A DNA stretch of 64,000 nucleotides from Chlorokybus atmophyticus (GCA_009103225.1 RHPI01002069.1:397378-461377); one strand, 5' to 3'. Shown: positions 20,835 through 36,494, counted from the first letter of the stretch. Notes: a model not told the origin generated them from the letters alone. Program-made: numbers and translations.

Positions 20835-23391
20835 ATGGCGGCGGGAGCGCTGGCCCGCTCCGGCAGGGGGCTGGCTGTGCGGGCAGCGTCCGCCCTGCAG
20901 TCTCGCATCACAGCCTGCGGAGCAACACCCTCCGCCGCCGGCGCTAGGAGGGCCACGACACAGGTACAGAGCCAGCTCACGCTGCAGGAGGAGGGCAACC
21001 CCTTCCTCAAGTACACCTCCCCAGTGCCCCAGCCGTTCAGGTTTTCTGCCGCCGCACCCGCTACCCGCGTTACCGTCCTCCCCTCGGGCCTCCGCATCGC
21101 CACTGAGGCCATACCCTTCTCTGAGACTGCTACTGTTGGGGTTTGGATTGACGCCGGCTCCCGCTATGAGGTGCGCACTGCTGCTCTCGTGCGTTCACTG
21201 TGTACGTGTGTGAGCACAATGCCTTCATGCTGAACGTTATTTGGCATGTTGTGATCTGCAATTCTGATGTGGTAGACGGACAAGACAAATGGCACGGCGC
21301 ATTTCCTCGAGCACATGGCTTTCAAGGGCACTGCCCGGAGGTCCACGCGGACACTGGAGGAAGAGGTATTGCCTAAGTTGCAGCACATTAGTGTGTAGAT
21401 CGCTTGTATAATTGATTAGGTCCGTAGAACGCTGCGCATGTACCATTAGCACAGTTTGCATGCAGGGGTTGCATGTTACTCTGTTGGGCTGCATTGCCAA
21501 CAGCGAGTGTTGATTCTTGTGCAGATTGAGAACATGGGAGGACACTTGAATGCATACACGTCCAGGGAGCAGACCACGTATTATGCGAAGGTCTTGAAGA
21601 AGAACGTTCCGGCTGCTGTGGATATTTTGTCAGATATTTTGCAGAACTCCACCTTGGATGACAGGGCGGTAGCCAATGAGCGCTCCGTTATCCTGCGTGA
21701 GATGGAAGAGGTAGCCAACATTAACGCATTCTTATAGGGATCTTGACATGCTGCAATATTGCTTAGTAAAAATGTAACACAAACGTACTATAACCGGTAC
21801 GTAATCATGGCATGTGACATGCTTATCATCATTACTGGGTGCAGGTTGAGGGACAGACTGATGAGGTTCTGTTCGACCATCTGCATGCAACCGCCTTCCA
21901 GTACAGTCCGTTGGGCCGCACAATCTTGGGGCCTGCTGACAACATTAGGGCAATCACTCGCGGTGATCTTGCAGATTACATTGCAACCCACTACACAGCT
22001 CCACGCATGGTACGCAAAAGTTGCAGGTTGATCAGTCTATTGCTTGAATGCATGTGTGTTCGCATGCGCAGATGTCTGACCTCTACTATGCAGGTAGTGG
22101 CAGCATCCGGTGCTGTTGATCATGACGAGCTTGTTGGATTAGTTGAGAAGGCGTTTAACAAGCTGCCAACTGACCCCACCACGGCATCAGATCTTGTCAG
22201 GAAGAGCCCTGCATTCTTTACTGGCTCTGAGGTAAGTTCTGGGCTGAATGTGCTTGTCATGTTGCCACAAGTAGTGGTGTTGAAGTGTGCGTGACACATG
22301 ATGCTCAGGTGCGGATACGGGACGATGACATGCCGCAACTGCATTTTGCTATTGCGGTGAAGGGCGCTGCGTGGACGGACCCGGATTCTGTGCCCCTGAT
22401 GGTCATGCAGACAATGCTGGGTGCTTGGGACAAGAATGCGAGTGGGGGCAAGAATATGGGGTGAGTTGTACAACCTTGTCATGCACTCGCACAAGGGTGC
22501 AGGGGTGTGAGTTGTGGTCATGCTTATTGAGCTGGCAACCTTGCAATGCTTTGACACACTGGCTGTAGATCTGAGCTTGCACAAAAGATTGCCAGCAACC
22601 AGTTGGCCAACAGCTACACAGCATTCAGCACCAACTACACCGACACCGGTCTGTTTGGCGTGTACGCTATCTGTGAGGTAAGTCCTTGGCTGTGTGCAGC
22701 GCAATCCAAAGGTGTGCCTGCCATCTCATGCATTCTTGCCTTCAACGGAGCAGAAGGATGTTGCACAAGACTGCGCCTGGTCGATTATGAGGGAAATGTC
22801 TCGCATGATCTACCGTCCTAACCCAGAGGAGGTGACACGTGCGTGCAACCAGGTAATACAGTGTTGGCACATGCATCTCTACAACCACTTGGTGTCCATT
22901 GAGTGTATTGACATGGTCGCCTTGCTTGCAGCTCAAGGCTACGCTCCTTTTACATCTGGATGGCACAAGCCCAATTACAGAGGACATCGGGCGGCAGGTG
23001 TGCAATCGTGTGTGCCTTTATCAATGCTTGGGCCGCCATGCAGTGTGTGCTTCTTGTGCATCCAATTGTATTTTATGTCTTACACTTGCATGTGACTGAA
23101 TGACTGCAAACCGCCAGATGCTCACTTACGGCCGAAGAGTTCCACTGGCTGAACTCTTTGCCCGCATTGATGCTGTGGACACGGAAACTGTGAAGGCGGT
23201 TGCAGAGCGCTTCATCTACGACAAGGTGCGCTTGTGTGTGTTATGACCTGCAATGTAATGGTGTTGCCTCTTGTCACCTGCTCAACATGTCGGTGTGGTG
23301 GCAGGAACTGGCGGTTGCGGCTATTGGACCCGTGCAGGAGTTGCCTGACTACAACTGGCTGCGGCGGCGGACGTACTGGCTATCATACTAG
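20835..23391 (+). CDS. Mitochondrial processing peptidase beta subunit
   Basis: Metalloprotease that removes presequences from proteins imported into the mitochondrial matrix; in plants it is also part of complex III. Eleven exons in phase: 20835-21170, 21276-21365, 21525-21710, 21845-22009, 22094-22231, 22309-22460, 22569-22677, 22751-22852, 22932-22997, 23118-23225 and 23304-23391. The N-terminus is Ala/Arg/Ser-rich without acidic residues, a good mitochondrial presequence. Exon 2 carries HFLEH, the inverted zinc motif (HxxEH), so this is the catalytic beta and not the alpha subunit. The Gly-rich loop and a C-terminal [13 protein letters not shown] match the family. It stops at TAG followed immediately by TGA. 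The first in-frame ATG (20835) was chosen. All exon joins restore the conserved protein. Confidence 0.95.
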
Positions 23392-24101
23392 TGATGCGGT
23401 CTTCAATGACTGGTGTATTCGTATGCTTAACATGGATGAGCTGGTGTTGGCCAGGGCAGTCAACTTGGTCAGTTGCAACAGTCCAACAACTGGAGTAGTT
23501 GTTGACCTTGTGACTGTTCGTTCAGAGCCTTTGCAGGTAGGCTTGATGTCAGCTGGTGGGAGAGGTTTGGTTTGCATATGTCACTATGCTGGCTGTCGCA
23601 GTATTACGTCCTTGGGCCTCGACAATCCGCACTGAACTGTATTAGCACTGCAACGCATTGGTTTGCAGCTGTATTGGGTATTGTTTACTGTTCTTCGTAC
23701 ACCTGTATCGTCTGTTTTGCTTGTTGACGTCGTGTGGCCGCACTTTGTTGTAGCAAGTGAGAATTTTCCTGCAGTTGCTCAAGCAGGCTCTGCTTGCAAT
23801 CATGAAGGCCTATGCACTGCCTTGTCATGGTCTTTGCCTATGCGATCAGCAATGGATACTACCGTCAGCGGCTTGATTTGTTGCGTAACCAATGCCACTT
23901 TGGTGGTTGCTGCTTGTCAGGTGGTGATGAAGCTAGAGCTCATAGATGACCTGCAAACCGGCAATGCCAGTGCTGCTTGCACCATCACAGCCCAGTGCCA
24001 TGCTTCTCAACCGTACATGCTCTACCGCTTGAGGGAAGGCCAAACAACGTGCATTGGCTGTGACAGAGTGCACTACTTGAAGGCAACACAGCTCATGCCG
24101 A
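23392..24101. other. Convergent intergenic region
   Basis: Lies between the 3' ends of the MPP-beta and RNase E genes. No gene or clear repeat was seen. Confidence 0.5.
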
Positions 24102-27100
24102 TCAATCTGTTCTGTGACCTTTCCACTCATCAATAAGCACTTGGTGCTTGGACTTTCCTCTCCACTGTATCTCGTACAGCTGGCAGTCGTCAATGGGAAG
24201 ACCATTGTCAACCTGCAGGACATGACCCAGTTGAGCCATATGTGCTGACAGCATACATTTTACATGAACAAGCACTTGCTATGCAATCGCAGGTGCAACT
24301 TCAATCCCACTTACCTCAAGACTGAATGTGACGCGGCAGGCGAAGCATATGGACTTGAGTCGCCGTTTGTTGTCCTCCTTTACATACTCAGCGAGCGCTT
24401 TGCCGAAACGCACCATCAACCTAGGCCACTGACTGCTAGGGACACCCTGTTCCTTTCTTCGCTCAGGGTATTCCGGATCAGCCTGAACACATTGCGCACA
24501 GGGCACATTCAATTACATGACGCATTGGTGTGAACGCACGGCAACTAGATGTCGCATGTCAAAACCGGATTGACAGACCAGACTGGGGTTGAACAGGAAG
24601 TCAACAGTTTGTATCTTGCAAACGACAATCAACAACGGATGCAAGCCTAGCATAACCCAACCACTGCTAACCTGCCAGCGCCGAATGGCACGCTCGAGAC
24701 GGGCCAGTATAGAGTCGAAAGATGGCAACCGCCCGCTGCCGCCACATGTGTGGCAGACATGAGAGTTGGACGAAGTGATGGAAGGCCGTACTCGATGCCG
24801 AGTGATCTCCATCAGGCCAAACTCGCTAATGGCCGTGAAGCGCGGCCTTGAACGATCTCGTGCTGTTGCTCGGCGAAATTCATCTTCAACTTTCTGCACA
24901 GTCAAAACTTGAACATGTGCGCATTCAGCCAGCGCAGTGTGCGTATGGATGGTGTAGTGCTGTTTACTGATTGCAATTGCATGACACAGGACAGCATGCA
25001 CATAGATACACACGGAAATCCTGCATGCATTCTGCACACGGTGTGCTGCAAGCTTCGCAGTGGAATAGAGTCTGCTTCAGGCGCAGAGTGTTACCTTGCG
25101 ATCATCCATGGATATCATCTTGATAAAGTCGATCACAATGATACCCCCAATGTCCCGCAATCGCATCTCAAGCGCTATCTGCTTTGCTGCCTCCAAGTTG
25201 ACTGCCAGAACAGCGTCCTCCATGCTGCCATCCGTCTTCTTGATGACATCTCTGCCACCATTGACGTCTACAGCGACAAGCGCCTCCGTCTGCTGGATCA
25301 CCAAGTAGCCGCCACCTGCACGATAATGGGAAAATGTTGGAGCCATGGGTACACTGGTGACAGCATTGTTCTGGCTTATTTGCCCTAATTCCGCTGCGCA
25401 CCTGGCAAGTCCACACGGCTGGACTCAATGCTTTCAAGTTTCCTTTCAATGTTGAACGCATCAAAGATGGGTTTTGTTTCCTTGTACAACTCCACCCTGT
25501 CCATCATATGTTGAGCTGTTTGAGTCAGATAATGGGTGATCTGCATGTACTCGTGCCGACTGTCCACAACTAGGCGAGAAACCTGCAGCACATATTGCAT
25601 GTCAGAAAGTGTCCTATACGTAATTTCATACAAACGGTGACACTTGCTGTGGCAATATCTGACCTTGTCGTTGAAAAAGTCCCGCACAATTGAGCCAGTG
25701 AGACTCATCGCCTTGTGAAGCAATGCTGGCGGAGTAACTTCAGCTGCACGCTCCACCACTTCCTTCCAGGTTTCAAGCAGGCCCTCCAAGTCCTTCAGCA
25801 ACTCTGTCTGCGTGCAACCGACCGCTTCCGTGCGAACAACTATGCCATAGCCGTCCGGACGCATCCCTTCCACAAGGGTGCGTAACCGCGTGCGCTCAGC
25901 GCCAGCAACCTATCAAGTCAGTCATCAGATCGGCGCTACATAGCAGTGTCATGCGGCAGCTGATGTACGCAACATACCTGCCGTGAGATGCCAATAGAGC
26001 TGAGGCCCGGAAACAAAACCAGAAAGCGTCCTGCAAGAGACGGCCCTGCGGTAACGCGTGCGCCTTTGTAACCTATGGGCTCCTTCTTCACTTGCACAAC
26101 CACAGGCTGCCCCACAGCAAACTGCTCCCATGACCACTCCTCCTCTGGAACACGCAACCCTGCCTCTACACCCACTGCGGGTTGAACGTCGGAATCAGCA
26201 GTGTTGCCCTGCATATCATTGATGCTCATTAGCGAGACACCGTGAAGCCACACGCACTCCTCCATATTAGAATGGAGCTCGCGAGGTGCATGTGAAGCTG
26301 GGAGGAGGTAATCAAAGATAAGCATAATCAAGGTAAGCACCTGTGTGGTGTCCTTCTGCGGCGGGACAGGACCAACAAACGGGGACTCAAGACCAGAGTC
26401 CAGAAGCGCATTGCGAGATCCGCCAATGTTGACAAAAACGGCTTTCATAGCCGGCAACACTTGCACAACCTCGCCCAGGTAGATGTCGCCAACGCAAAGC
26501 TGGCCTTCGGCGGCTTCCTGAAACAGCTCCACGGGTACACCATCCTCGATGAAAGCAACGCGGGTCCAAACAGTACTGGAAGCGTTGATAATAATCTCTA
26601 TGGTCTTTTCATCGGTCGGGTCCATGGGCTCACACACCCTGGCTGCCTCATGGCGCCTCTCCTGCATCGAGTCTTTGGACCTTATCACGGGTCGTACCCT
26701 GACCACTGTTGGTCCATGTTTTCGAGGTATCAATCTTGGGCTTGACTCAGAAGCATCTTCAACTTCTTGCTCTTCATCGGTTTCCGTCCAATCGAAGTCA
26801 AGCACAGGCAGTGGCTGGCGTTCATACTCAAAGTCGTCATCATCCTGTTCCTCGCCTTCTTTTGCCACAGTTGTACCGTTGCCGTCGGGTCCCTTGCCAT
26901 CATCACTTGCAGAGACAGCCACTGCTTCGCCACTGACTTCATCGCTGCCGTTAACAAGAAAAGAGAGTGACTGCTGTTGTGGTAGAGTTCCAGAACCGAC
27001 ACTCTCAGCCGCTTCTCCCAAACTAGCGGTGCTTAGCTGTGCACCAATGTCGGTTTCATCAAACAGGCCAGGGATGTCTACTGTTGGCAGTGGGGTACCA

Positions 27101-27834
27101 ACAGCTGGCGAGCCCTCCAGATCATTGTCATCATCAAGATCCACGGTGCTTTGGCGTCTGCCGGCACTGCTTTGACCAGCTGCGGATTCACCATTACCGG
27201 TATCGGTGCGCCAGGATTGCCGCCTTGGACTGCGTGCATTGCTGATGGTGTAGCGGTTTGGCATGACGCTTTCGAGTTCATCATGCTTGTAGAATGCATA
27301 TTTGTCTACCGGGATCTCCAGACTCCTGTTGCCCGAGTGGTGCCAGATAGCGCCGCGGCCGTTCTGGATTGGCCCGTTTGCAATGAGGTAGCGGTACGTG
27401 ATCGGCTCTCCAGCTGGCACCACAACATCTGCAGCATAGATGTGCCCACCATACTCTGTCATGCGCACTGCCTGTCCAAGCTGCCAGCTGCCGAGCGAGT
27501 GGGGTGAACCTCCAACATACAGCACCTGGCCTTCCTCCAGCTCAATCTTTGCGGTCAACCGCAATGGCACCTGCTTGGCATCATGCACTTGGTCCTGTTG
27601 TCTTTTGCTGCTTCTTCGCACATCGCGGCTGCCATTGCCATCCTCAAATCCAATCGTACACACTGCAAATCGCCTGTACTTCGCGCTTGCATGTTTGGGC
27701 CGTGCAGGTGTTCCCAGCCAATCTGGCTGCTGGTTGGAAGATGCAGAGCGCAAGCATGCAGCATCCCGCTGCCCAATCAAGGGTGTTCTAGCCAGCAATG
27801 CTGCCACTGCGCTGCTTGCAGAAACTGAAACCAT
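24102..27834 (-). CDS. RNE: Plastid RNase E/G-like endoribonuclease with CBM20 domain
   Basis: Endoribonuclease expected in the plastid, where it processes and degrades mRNAs. The start at ATG 27834 begins a Ser/Ala-rich transit-peptide-like sequence. Exon 1 (27834-25978) encodes a CBM20 starch-binding domain (YVGGSPHSLGSWQLGQAV, near residues 85-180), an acidic linker, and an S1 RNA-binding start (GDIYLGEVVQVLPAMKAVFVN). Later exons: 25909-25664, 25582-25402, 25315-25095, 24893-24672, 24482-24315 and 24212-24102 (TGA). The catalytic core keeps both metal-binding aspartates (VAVDVNGG and VIDFIKM) and the zinc-link CHTCGGSG. N-terminal CBM20 and a C-terminal part of this kind occur in plant RNase E. 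A stretch near 26190-26338 inside exon 1 may be a retained or in-frame intron. The last exon is the least certain. Confidence 0.92.
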
Positions 27835-29147
27835 ACTGCAACAATAGCAAGCAATGCTGTCAGCATGCCTGAAATGCTCATCCTCGATAGTAGTCAGATA
27901 GGCCTCAATGCATGTGCTGACCTTGTGTGGTAGCAACGGCATTCCGTTAGTTGTCACTGTCATCGACACCTCATCTATCTCGCTCTCTGGTTACCAAAGC
28001 TTTCGAGCTGTTGCACGTAGGAGATCACTTAGCATCAGCCACCGTGAGCAGCTTGGCTCACCAAACAGGGCAGACAATGCAGGCTGCGAAGTGAGTATGA
28101 ATATAGCGACGTCACAGCATGCATGCACAACGTGTAGCCTATTGTCAGTAAACAAGCGTTGCAATGGATTTAGGACTGTAACCGGCTTGTTGCTATGCAA
28201 TTGCCGTGGCTGGCGTGGGCAAAGCAGTGTTTACACCAGATGATATGAGCGCAACTGCCTTACGCTGTAGCTCAAAAGACGCAGTGCTGGTAACAGAGGA
28301 CTGAAGCCAATGACAGCTCAGCTGGCTGCATCTGCGAAAATGCAACACGATTCAAGCTTGCCTCCATTTTGACACGACGATTCTTGCCACTTCACAAGTC
28401 GCGCTCAGCTCCAGGGCTCCGTCCTTATCAGCGCATGCACAGGTACACCACGATGGATTGCGCGCCTGACCACCACCACCACGATCTCCTCACCAACGCC
28501 GCCGCCTTCACCGTATGCCCTGTTTGAATGCACAAAGCAGCAGCGTCCGGCAACCCTAATGCATGTGCGGCTTGTGCGGTTTGTTGCACATTCCGCCGCA
28601 CATTCCGTACCGCGTGCGCCACGTGGCAATCTCATTGTTCGGCGACGGCGACGGTGGCGGCGGTGGCGGTGGCGGTGGCGGTGCGGGTGGTAACGGTGCG
28701 AGTCGGTGGGCTTTGTGCGGGTGAGCTTAAGACCACTTGCTCGCTTGGGTTTGGCAAGGTGCTGTGTTGTTTGGAGCATGCTTAGAGGACTGATTGTGTA
28801 ATTTGAACTGGTCGGGTGTTACTGTTACCATGCATGCGATGCACTTTGAGCCTTACTGAGCATTTTGCGGCATGGTGCAACTGTGCTATCGTTCGTGTCA
28901 AGGGCTGAAACGCCGTCCATGGCAAACAACACGCGGTGACGGCTGGCTCATGGCCTGCATTGCTGGCGTTGACTAAAAAGCACGGGCTACCCCCCAACCT
29001 AGCCGTTCTGGAGTTGTGTTGTAGTAAGTTCGAAAGCTTGGTTGTTCTTTAAGTAAGGAGGATGTAACCAGCCCTGGAGTTGATGTGCGTATTCATGTGT
29101 CACGCAGGTCGTCTGTCCTGATCCCCTTTTTCTTCCTTCCTCCGCCC
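27835..29147. other. Divergent intergenic region
   Basis: Lies between RNase E (leftward) and the coiled-coil gene (rightward) and should hold both promoters. A GC-rich (GGCGGT)n-like stretch at about 28640-28690 creates His/Arg-rich open frames that are not convincing genes. Confidence 0.5.
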
Positions 29148-30145
29148 ATGCCATTCGTTGTGCCCAACCCCAACAGCTGCGTGACGGCGGTGGCGACGTC
29201 ACCCAGCGTGATAGGCGACTCCGCCAGCGACGGCGGCGGTGGGCCAGTCGCTGCAGAAGTCGAGGCGCTTGCGCAGCGCCTGGCAGCTGTCACTCGCACA
29301 GCCAACGTAGCGGTAAGAAGCTGAGCAGATGTTTGTTCACTCTGTGCTTGCTAGCTTCTGAGCTTATAGCTTGGTTTCAAGACGACAAACAGTTGGTGGT
29401 CATAACTTGCCTGATGTGAGGGTGTCATGAGTTAAGTGGTTTAATCTTGCCAACGAGACCTTCGGCAACCACCAGCTCGTCGTTTACGTTTTGTCAACAT
29501 GGCCAGGAGCTGGCGACGCTCTGTGAATGTGTGGATAGGATACGTGAGCAGCGTGAGGTGTCCCTAAAAACACGTCTGATTGATTCGGAAGCACGACGAG
29601 ACCGTGCTGAGCAGGTAAAGCAGAGGTCATGTGGAGTGTTTGCCCACCGGTTTCTTGACGACCATGTGCACGGGCATTTTCAACAGCTAAGTCTGGATGG
29701 CTACGTTCAACTGCTGAGATGCGTGCAGGCAGAAAAGCAGCTATCACGCGAGTTGGAGTTGCGCGATACCGAGAAGCGGGTACAGGCAGATCATGAGCTG
29801 CGAGCGCGAGCTATGCGCGCGGAGCAAAGGCTTGAGATGGAACAGCAGCTTCGCTCGGAGGACCTGGAGCTGATGATGAGACGTGTGGAGGATGCAGAGC
29901 GTAACCTGCAACAGGAGAGGGGACTGAGGATTCGCGCTGAGACCTCTGAGAAACGAGAGCTATTGAACCGCCTGGAGCGTGCAGAGCGCATACACAGCCC
30001 AATCGGTGATGGCTTTCAGTTTGATCATGAAGCCCGAGGACCTGGCAGTGATGGTGCCCCTGAAACTAACAGAGGCCATCGCTCCTCCCGACATCAAGAT
30101 CCACATGCCGCTACTATACCCGCACAGGGGCAATACTTCCAGGGT
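29148..30145 (+). CDS. Coiled-coil protein, unknown
   Basis: No family recognised. Exons 29148-29312, 29507-29614 and from 29729 join in phase. The N-terminus is Ser/Gly-rich. From residue about 40 the chain becomes a continuous Glu/Arg/Leu coiled coil (for example ELATLCECVDRIREQRE, RAEQRLEMEQQLRSEDLELM). Around 29985-30010 the coil frame gives way to a more protein-like frame one base over (MKPEDLAVMVPLKLTEAIAPP), so a tiny intron or frame change lies there. A GTAAG donor follows at about 30146. Later exons before the convergent zinc-knuckle gene (30608) are not resolved. Confidence 0.55.
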
Positions 30146-30607
30146 AAGTCTAAAGCTGGCCAGGAATCCCATTCATCGTAAGGCTTCAAGGTAGCTACTA
30201 ACACACACGCACACATGCACTATAGGACAAGTAAGCTTCCCTCTGCACTTTCTGCTGTGTACACTATTGTACCATAGATGTTGGCAATGCGTTGCCAGTG
30301 TCAGTATCCGGCAATTTCCAGCGCACTGTACAATGCAAGTGTACTTGACCCGGCGTGCGGTTGGCTGTCAGTGTTGCCTTCAGCAATATTTGTGCAACTT
30401 GGCCTTTGGCGTAGCTGATGTCAATATGTGCAAAAGTGCGATAACAGTTGGCACCCCAGGTAATTTCCATGGCATGTCCAGTGTGTCCACTGACTGCAGC
30501 GTCGTATCCTCGCATTAAGTGGTTGCGGCATGCAGTATCAAAAGAGCAGTCCTTGAGCGAAAACACAACCAGCTACATAGACACACCCAGATGTTGGTTG
30601 TGCGCTG

Positions 30608-31752
<1,145 letters not shown>

Positions 31753-32321
31753 ATGCCACCTACAACCAAAACCTTTTGCACTAGCAGCCACTACCTGTGC
31801 CACCGCCGCTGTCGCCGCCGCCGCCAAATGCCAACGGCCACACTTGCTTTTGGCGTTTTTTCATGCACTGGACTTCAAACCCTAATCCACAAAAAGTTGA
31901 TATCCGAACTAGAGGTAACGTATTATACACACGGTAGCTATTGATTGCGAACCTGCTTATGTAGCTCAGCCCTCACGCACGTGCGTGCGTTTTGGCGCGT
32001 ACGGTAGGGGCAAGGGGGGCTGTACGGCACCTGCTGATGCTGATGGCCACAAATGCGCAAGTGGCAAGCATAGGAGGAGGCGGCGGCCGTGGCGTGGTGG
32101 GTGGCGTCGGAGAGGCTCTGGGCTTTGCGATGTATACAGTCTGTTGCTGGAGCGGGAGGGTGTTGTAATACAAAACTTGCGGTGGTGGCAATGGGCCCGA
32201 GATTGTCAGCTGTTAGGTGAAGTAAAGGCTAGGGTTGGACGCACGAGCAGCACCACAGCGAGGACAAGGAGGAGAAGGACGGACGAGGACGAGGACCAGC
32301 GTGAGTGCGGTGACGCAGTAG
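31753..32321. other. Divergent intergenic region
   Basis: Holds the promoters of the zinc-knuckle gene and the LSD1/LOL gene. AAACCCTAA (31878) is a telo-box-like site. No gene was seen. Confidence 0.5.
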
Positions 32322-33789
32322 ATGTCAGCTCAGCTGCAGACGCCATCGCTTCAGAGTGCGCCGGGAGGCCACCAGCAGCAGCAGCAGCAGCCGCCACAGC
32401 AACAGGGGGCGGGGCCCGCCCCATCGCCGTCCGGGGCTGGGCCAGCGTTGCCGTCCACAGTGCGGCCTGCCTCCAACCCACATCACGCTCCGCAACTCGT
32501 GCCGTACATGCCGATGCCTCCTACATCGATGCCACCGCAAGGTGTTTGTTTAACATGTGGTTTGTCGGCAAGAAGTGGACAGGCTGGTGTCAAGGGAAGA
32601 AGCAGTTGTAACTTGCAGTTCAAGTTGATTGCGTGCATAAATCTACGCGCTTGACTCACAGCTGGACAATTCTTTCTCAGCAACCTCACTGGTTTTTTTG
32701 GACAGGCCCGCAGAGCCAGATCATCTGCAACGGTTGCCGAACATTGTTGGTGTATCCGCAGGGGGCCTCAAACGTACGGTGTGCGTTATGCAACTCCATC
32801 ACAGCAGTCCCACCCTCAGGTGCGTGTTGTGTTAGGGGTTGTTGTTGTGGTTGCGCTGCGTGCAATTTGCAGCGTGTTACAGGAGAGCGTCACTGTAGGG
32901 AGCTTCTGTGTGACTTTGCAGAGACTGATTTGACAAAGCAGGCACGGACATGGCCCAGTTGGTTTGTGGAGGCTGCAGGACTTTGCTCATGTACATGCGC
33001 GGTGCTACCAGCGTACAGTGTTCCTGTTGTAACACAGTAAACATCGCGATGCATGGTGAGCATGCGGTGCATGCTTGAGTTTCCAAGTGCTTCCTGCCTG
33101 TCTTGCATGTGTCTATGGGAGTGAGTTTTGGCCAACGCAGTGGGACACTGACTTGGTTGCTCTCTGCTGTGCAGCAAACCAAATAGCACATATAAACTGC
33201 GGCGGCTGTGGAATGACGCTGATGTATGCCTATGGCGCGCAGAGTGTTAAATGTGCTGTCTGTAATTCTATTACCCATGTCACAGTAAGCAGCAACATTT
33301 GATTTTCACTAGCAATGCGTACCAATATCACAAATGAGGTGCCTCATAGAACCGTTTGTCCTCTCTTGTTGCCTGACTGTGTACCATTGCAGGCACCTGT
33401 ACCTCCACGCATGCCAATGCACGGACAAACCATGGCCGTCATGCCACAACAGCAACAGCAACAACAGCAGCAACAGCCCGCACCACCGCAGGTCAGTGGG
33501 TTGCTAAGCAACGCGGCTTCTTTGTATTATGATGGTGCACTGCATAATCTCTCCTGGAGCTCAAAATGGGGTTAACAGCAGACGCTACGCCCACAGCAGC
33601 AGACTGTTGTCGTGGAGAATCCGCCAACTGTTGGCGACGATGGCAAGATGGTACTTTGCCTTTTCAGGGTGTGTGCCTGTACCTGGCGCTGCTGGTGAGA
33701 CTGTTAAACTTTTCTGTGCTCAGGTTCGCACAATGGCTGTTGGCATCACTTCCGACAAGCCTGGTGAGAAACCTGTAGGGGCACCCTAG
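32322..33789 (+). CDS. LSD1/LOL-type zinc-finger protein
   Basis: Plant-type regulator of the LSD ONE LIKE group; in land plants these restrain programmed cell death and act as transcription cofactors. Seven exons: 32322-32541, 32706-32819, 32942-33055, 33175-33284, 33393-33491, about 33582-33650 and 33724-33789. Each of exons 2-4 encodes one LSD1 finger of the form CxxC...RG/YGA..V.C..C ([46 protein letters not shown]), all with four cysteines. The N-terminus and exon 5 are Gln/Pro-rich. The C-terminal [11 protein letters not shown] segment is the conserved tail of LOL proteins. One exon per finger, all 110-114 bp, suggests exon duplication. It ends with TAG. Confidence 0.92.
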
Positions 33790-35890
33790 GTTGAAGCTGG
33801 CGGCTGTTGATTCCTCACTCCCTATTGCAGCTGTGGTGCATACCACTTGCGGATTCTCCATTATTAACTTTTTTGGTTCTTAAGTATGGTGAAGCCATGT
33901 TGAGCTTGCCTAGCTAGTTGCAGTGTTTGCAAGGCTGCAGGTTGTCCTCCCAGTTGCTGCCATTGAGTTAGGCACATTTTACCGCAGTTGCTTGCTTGAT
34001 GGCACGTGTGGCGTATCTGGTGTAAAGTTGTAGTTTTGCAGTTAGTGCTGCTATGATTGTGGCTTGCCACTCAGGTAACAGCTACACGATTTTATTATAC
34101 ATATTTATTGAAATGTTGCCAAAGGTGTGCACAAGGGCCTGACGACTGATGCATGTCACTCACCACCTGCGGGTGACATGCTCTGAGTCCTGCAGTCTTT
34201 GTGAGCCTCGCAGGCAGCCAGACCCGCGGAAACCCTAAAAGTGCCAAGTACAAAAGGCGGGAAGCCACAGTGACCAGTTGCCCCAAGGCATCTGTCGCAC
34301 TGTGACGCTTGCTGTGTTGGTGAAGCGGTGTTCATGCCTCCTTCTTTGCCCAGGTATCCCTTGGTGCAACTCTAGCCCTCCCTCACCTGCCCCTGCTTGG
34401 TCTTGCCTAGTTGTCCTGCACGCACATAGGAACCCAGCCCCTTAGCTAGTTGCTGCTTGCTTTCTTGTGTTGTTGATAACGACTGTATGCTCTGCCTTGT
34501 CCTGTTGGCTCTGCTACTGCTACTGGCTGGTTACCTCAATACTATACCCTATGCCATTGCTCACTGCCGAACAAGGTGCTGCGGGGCCCAGCACGCTCTT
34601 GCTTCTTTGGTTTGCTTGCTTTGTGCTTGCAGTTAGTTGCTGGCTTGTTGCCCTACCTCAAACTGTGGATGCGTGTGCCTACCTCAACTACGACAATTGC
34701 TTGGTATACGTTGGTTTGTGCAGTGTGTTAGGGTGCTGTTGCCCTGGTCTTGCTGTCCACTGATCAGTTATGCTTATGCATGCTGGCAAGCATCAGCAGC
34801 AACGCATTCTCCATATCACGTTACATGTACAAGTTGAGTGCCATAGCCAGGTAGAGCGGAGGAAAACTATACATCAGGATAAGAGCACATGTTGTGTGAG
34901 GAGAAGAAATCTATAGCTGGTATGTGAGTTGTTATGTGGGCATGCACTCTTTCAGCTATGTTGGTATGTTGTGACTGCCAATGTGTTGTTCTGGTGAGCA
35001 ACTAGTGCAATGCCATGGGTGCCTTCACTATGCTAGGGCTCAACGCCATCAGCAGCATTAGCGGCAAGCAGCACACACAACAACTGCACAGTGCCAAGCG
35101 TAACAAGCACACCAGTCAGCATTGCATGCTAACACGCATGCTTGTCACGATCGCATTCAAATCCGTTGAGGACATGCAATCCTAGCATACGGAAGACACA
35201 ATTGACAACGGGGCACGCTCCACTGATGACTTGGTACATTCATTGTCACTAGCCTATCTGTGTTTGGCCACATACACACAACCGACAGCGCCCACCAATG
35301 CCACCACAAGTGAGGCACCGAGTTGCTTGATCGGCAAGTAAGTGCCTTTACACTCACTAGTATCCACAAAAGCCGAGCGTCACGCGGGCTTTGGCGGGGT
35401 CCCCCCCATAGCGTTGACCGCGTCAACAACTCATATGGCGTTGTCCTTCAAGAAGCCGGTGCAGCCGTGTAACGTTGACGCTGAAATTCCCCCCAGTTTT
35501 GCTGGGCAGCATGTTGCAGACAGCAAGCCTAAAGTAGCGGAGGAGAAACGCCTTCGCCGACTTGCTGAGGTTCACAGGCACTTTGGTCCCGTTGTCGGCC
35601 GCATACTGTGCCGCCCGCCCGCCATTCGCGCAGTTGGCCCCTGCCGACTACGCCTCCACCGTCCAGATCACCGATAATGCTGACACCACCACGATCACCG
35701 CCACCAGAAGGGCCGCGAGCCGCCGCCGTCGGGCGTTGGTCGCCATGGTCCTGCACACATTGCATGCGCTGAGTGAGCAGAGCTGTGTCACATGGCTGCA
35801 CGCATGCCATAAACGTCACACGCGCGCACGTATGTTCACACACAAGCTAGGCGTACTCGGAGGCCTGAAGGCAAACCAACATATATTTAT
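33790..35890. other. Gene-poor region
   Basis: No convincing gene over 2.1 kb. A minus-strand frame at 35746-35500 begins MATNARRRRLAALLVAVIVV, a signal-anchor-like start, but has an in-frame TAG at codon 33 (35648-35650). A plus-strand frame near 35434 (MALSFKKPVQP) overlaps it. Neither could be confirmed as real. Confidence 0.35.
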
Positions 35891-35891
35891 G

Positions 35892-36494
<603 letters not shown>

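Noticed and set aside
28405-28779. His/Arg-rich protein on the minus strand
   Set aside because: Low-complexity product of a GGCGGT-type repeat, with no splice or family support.
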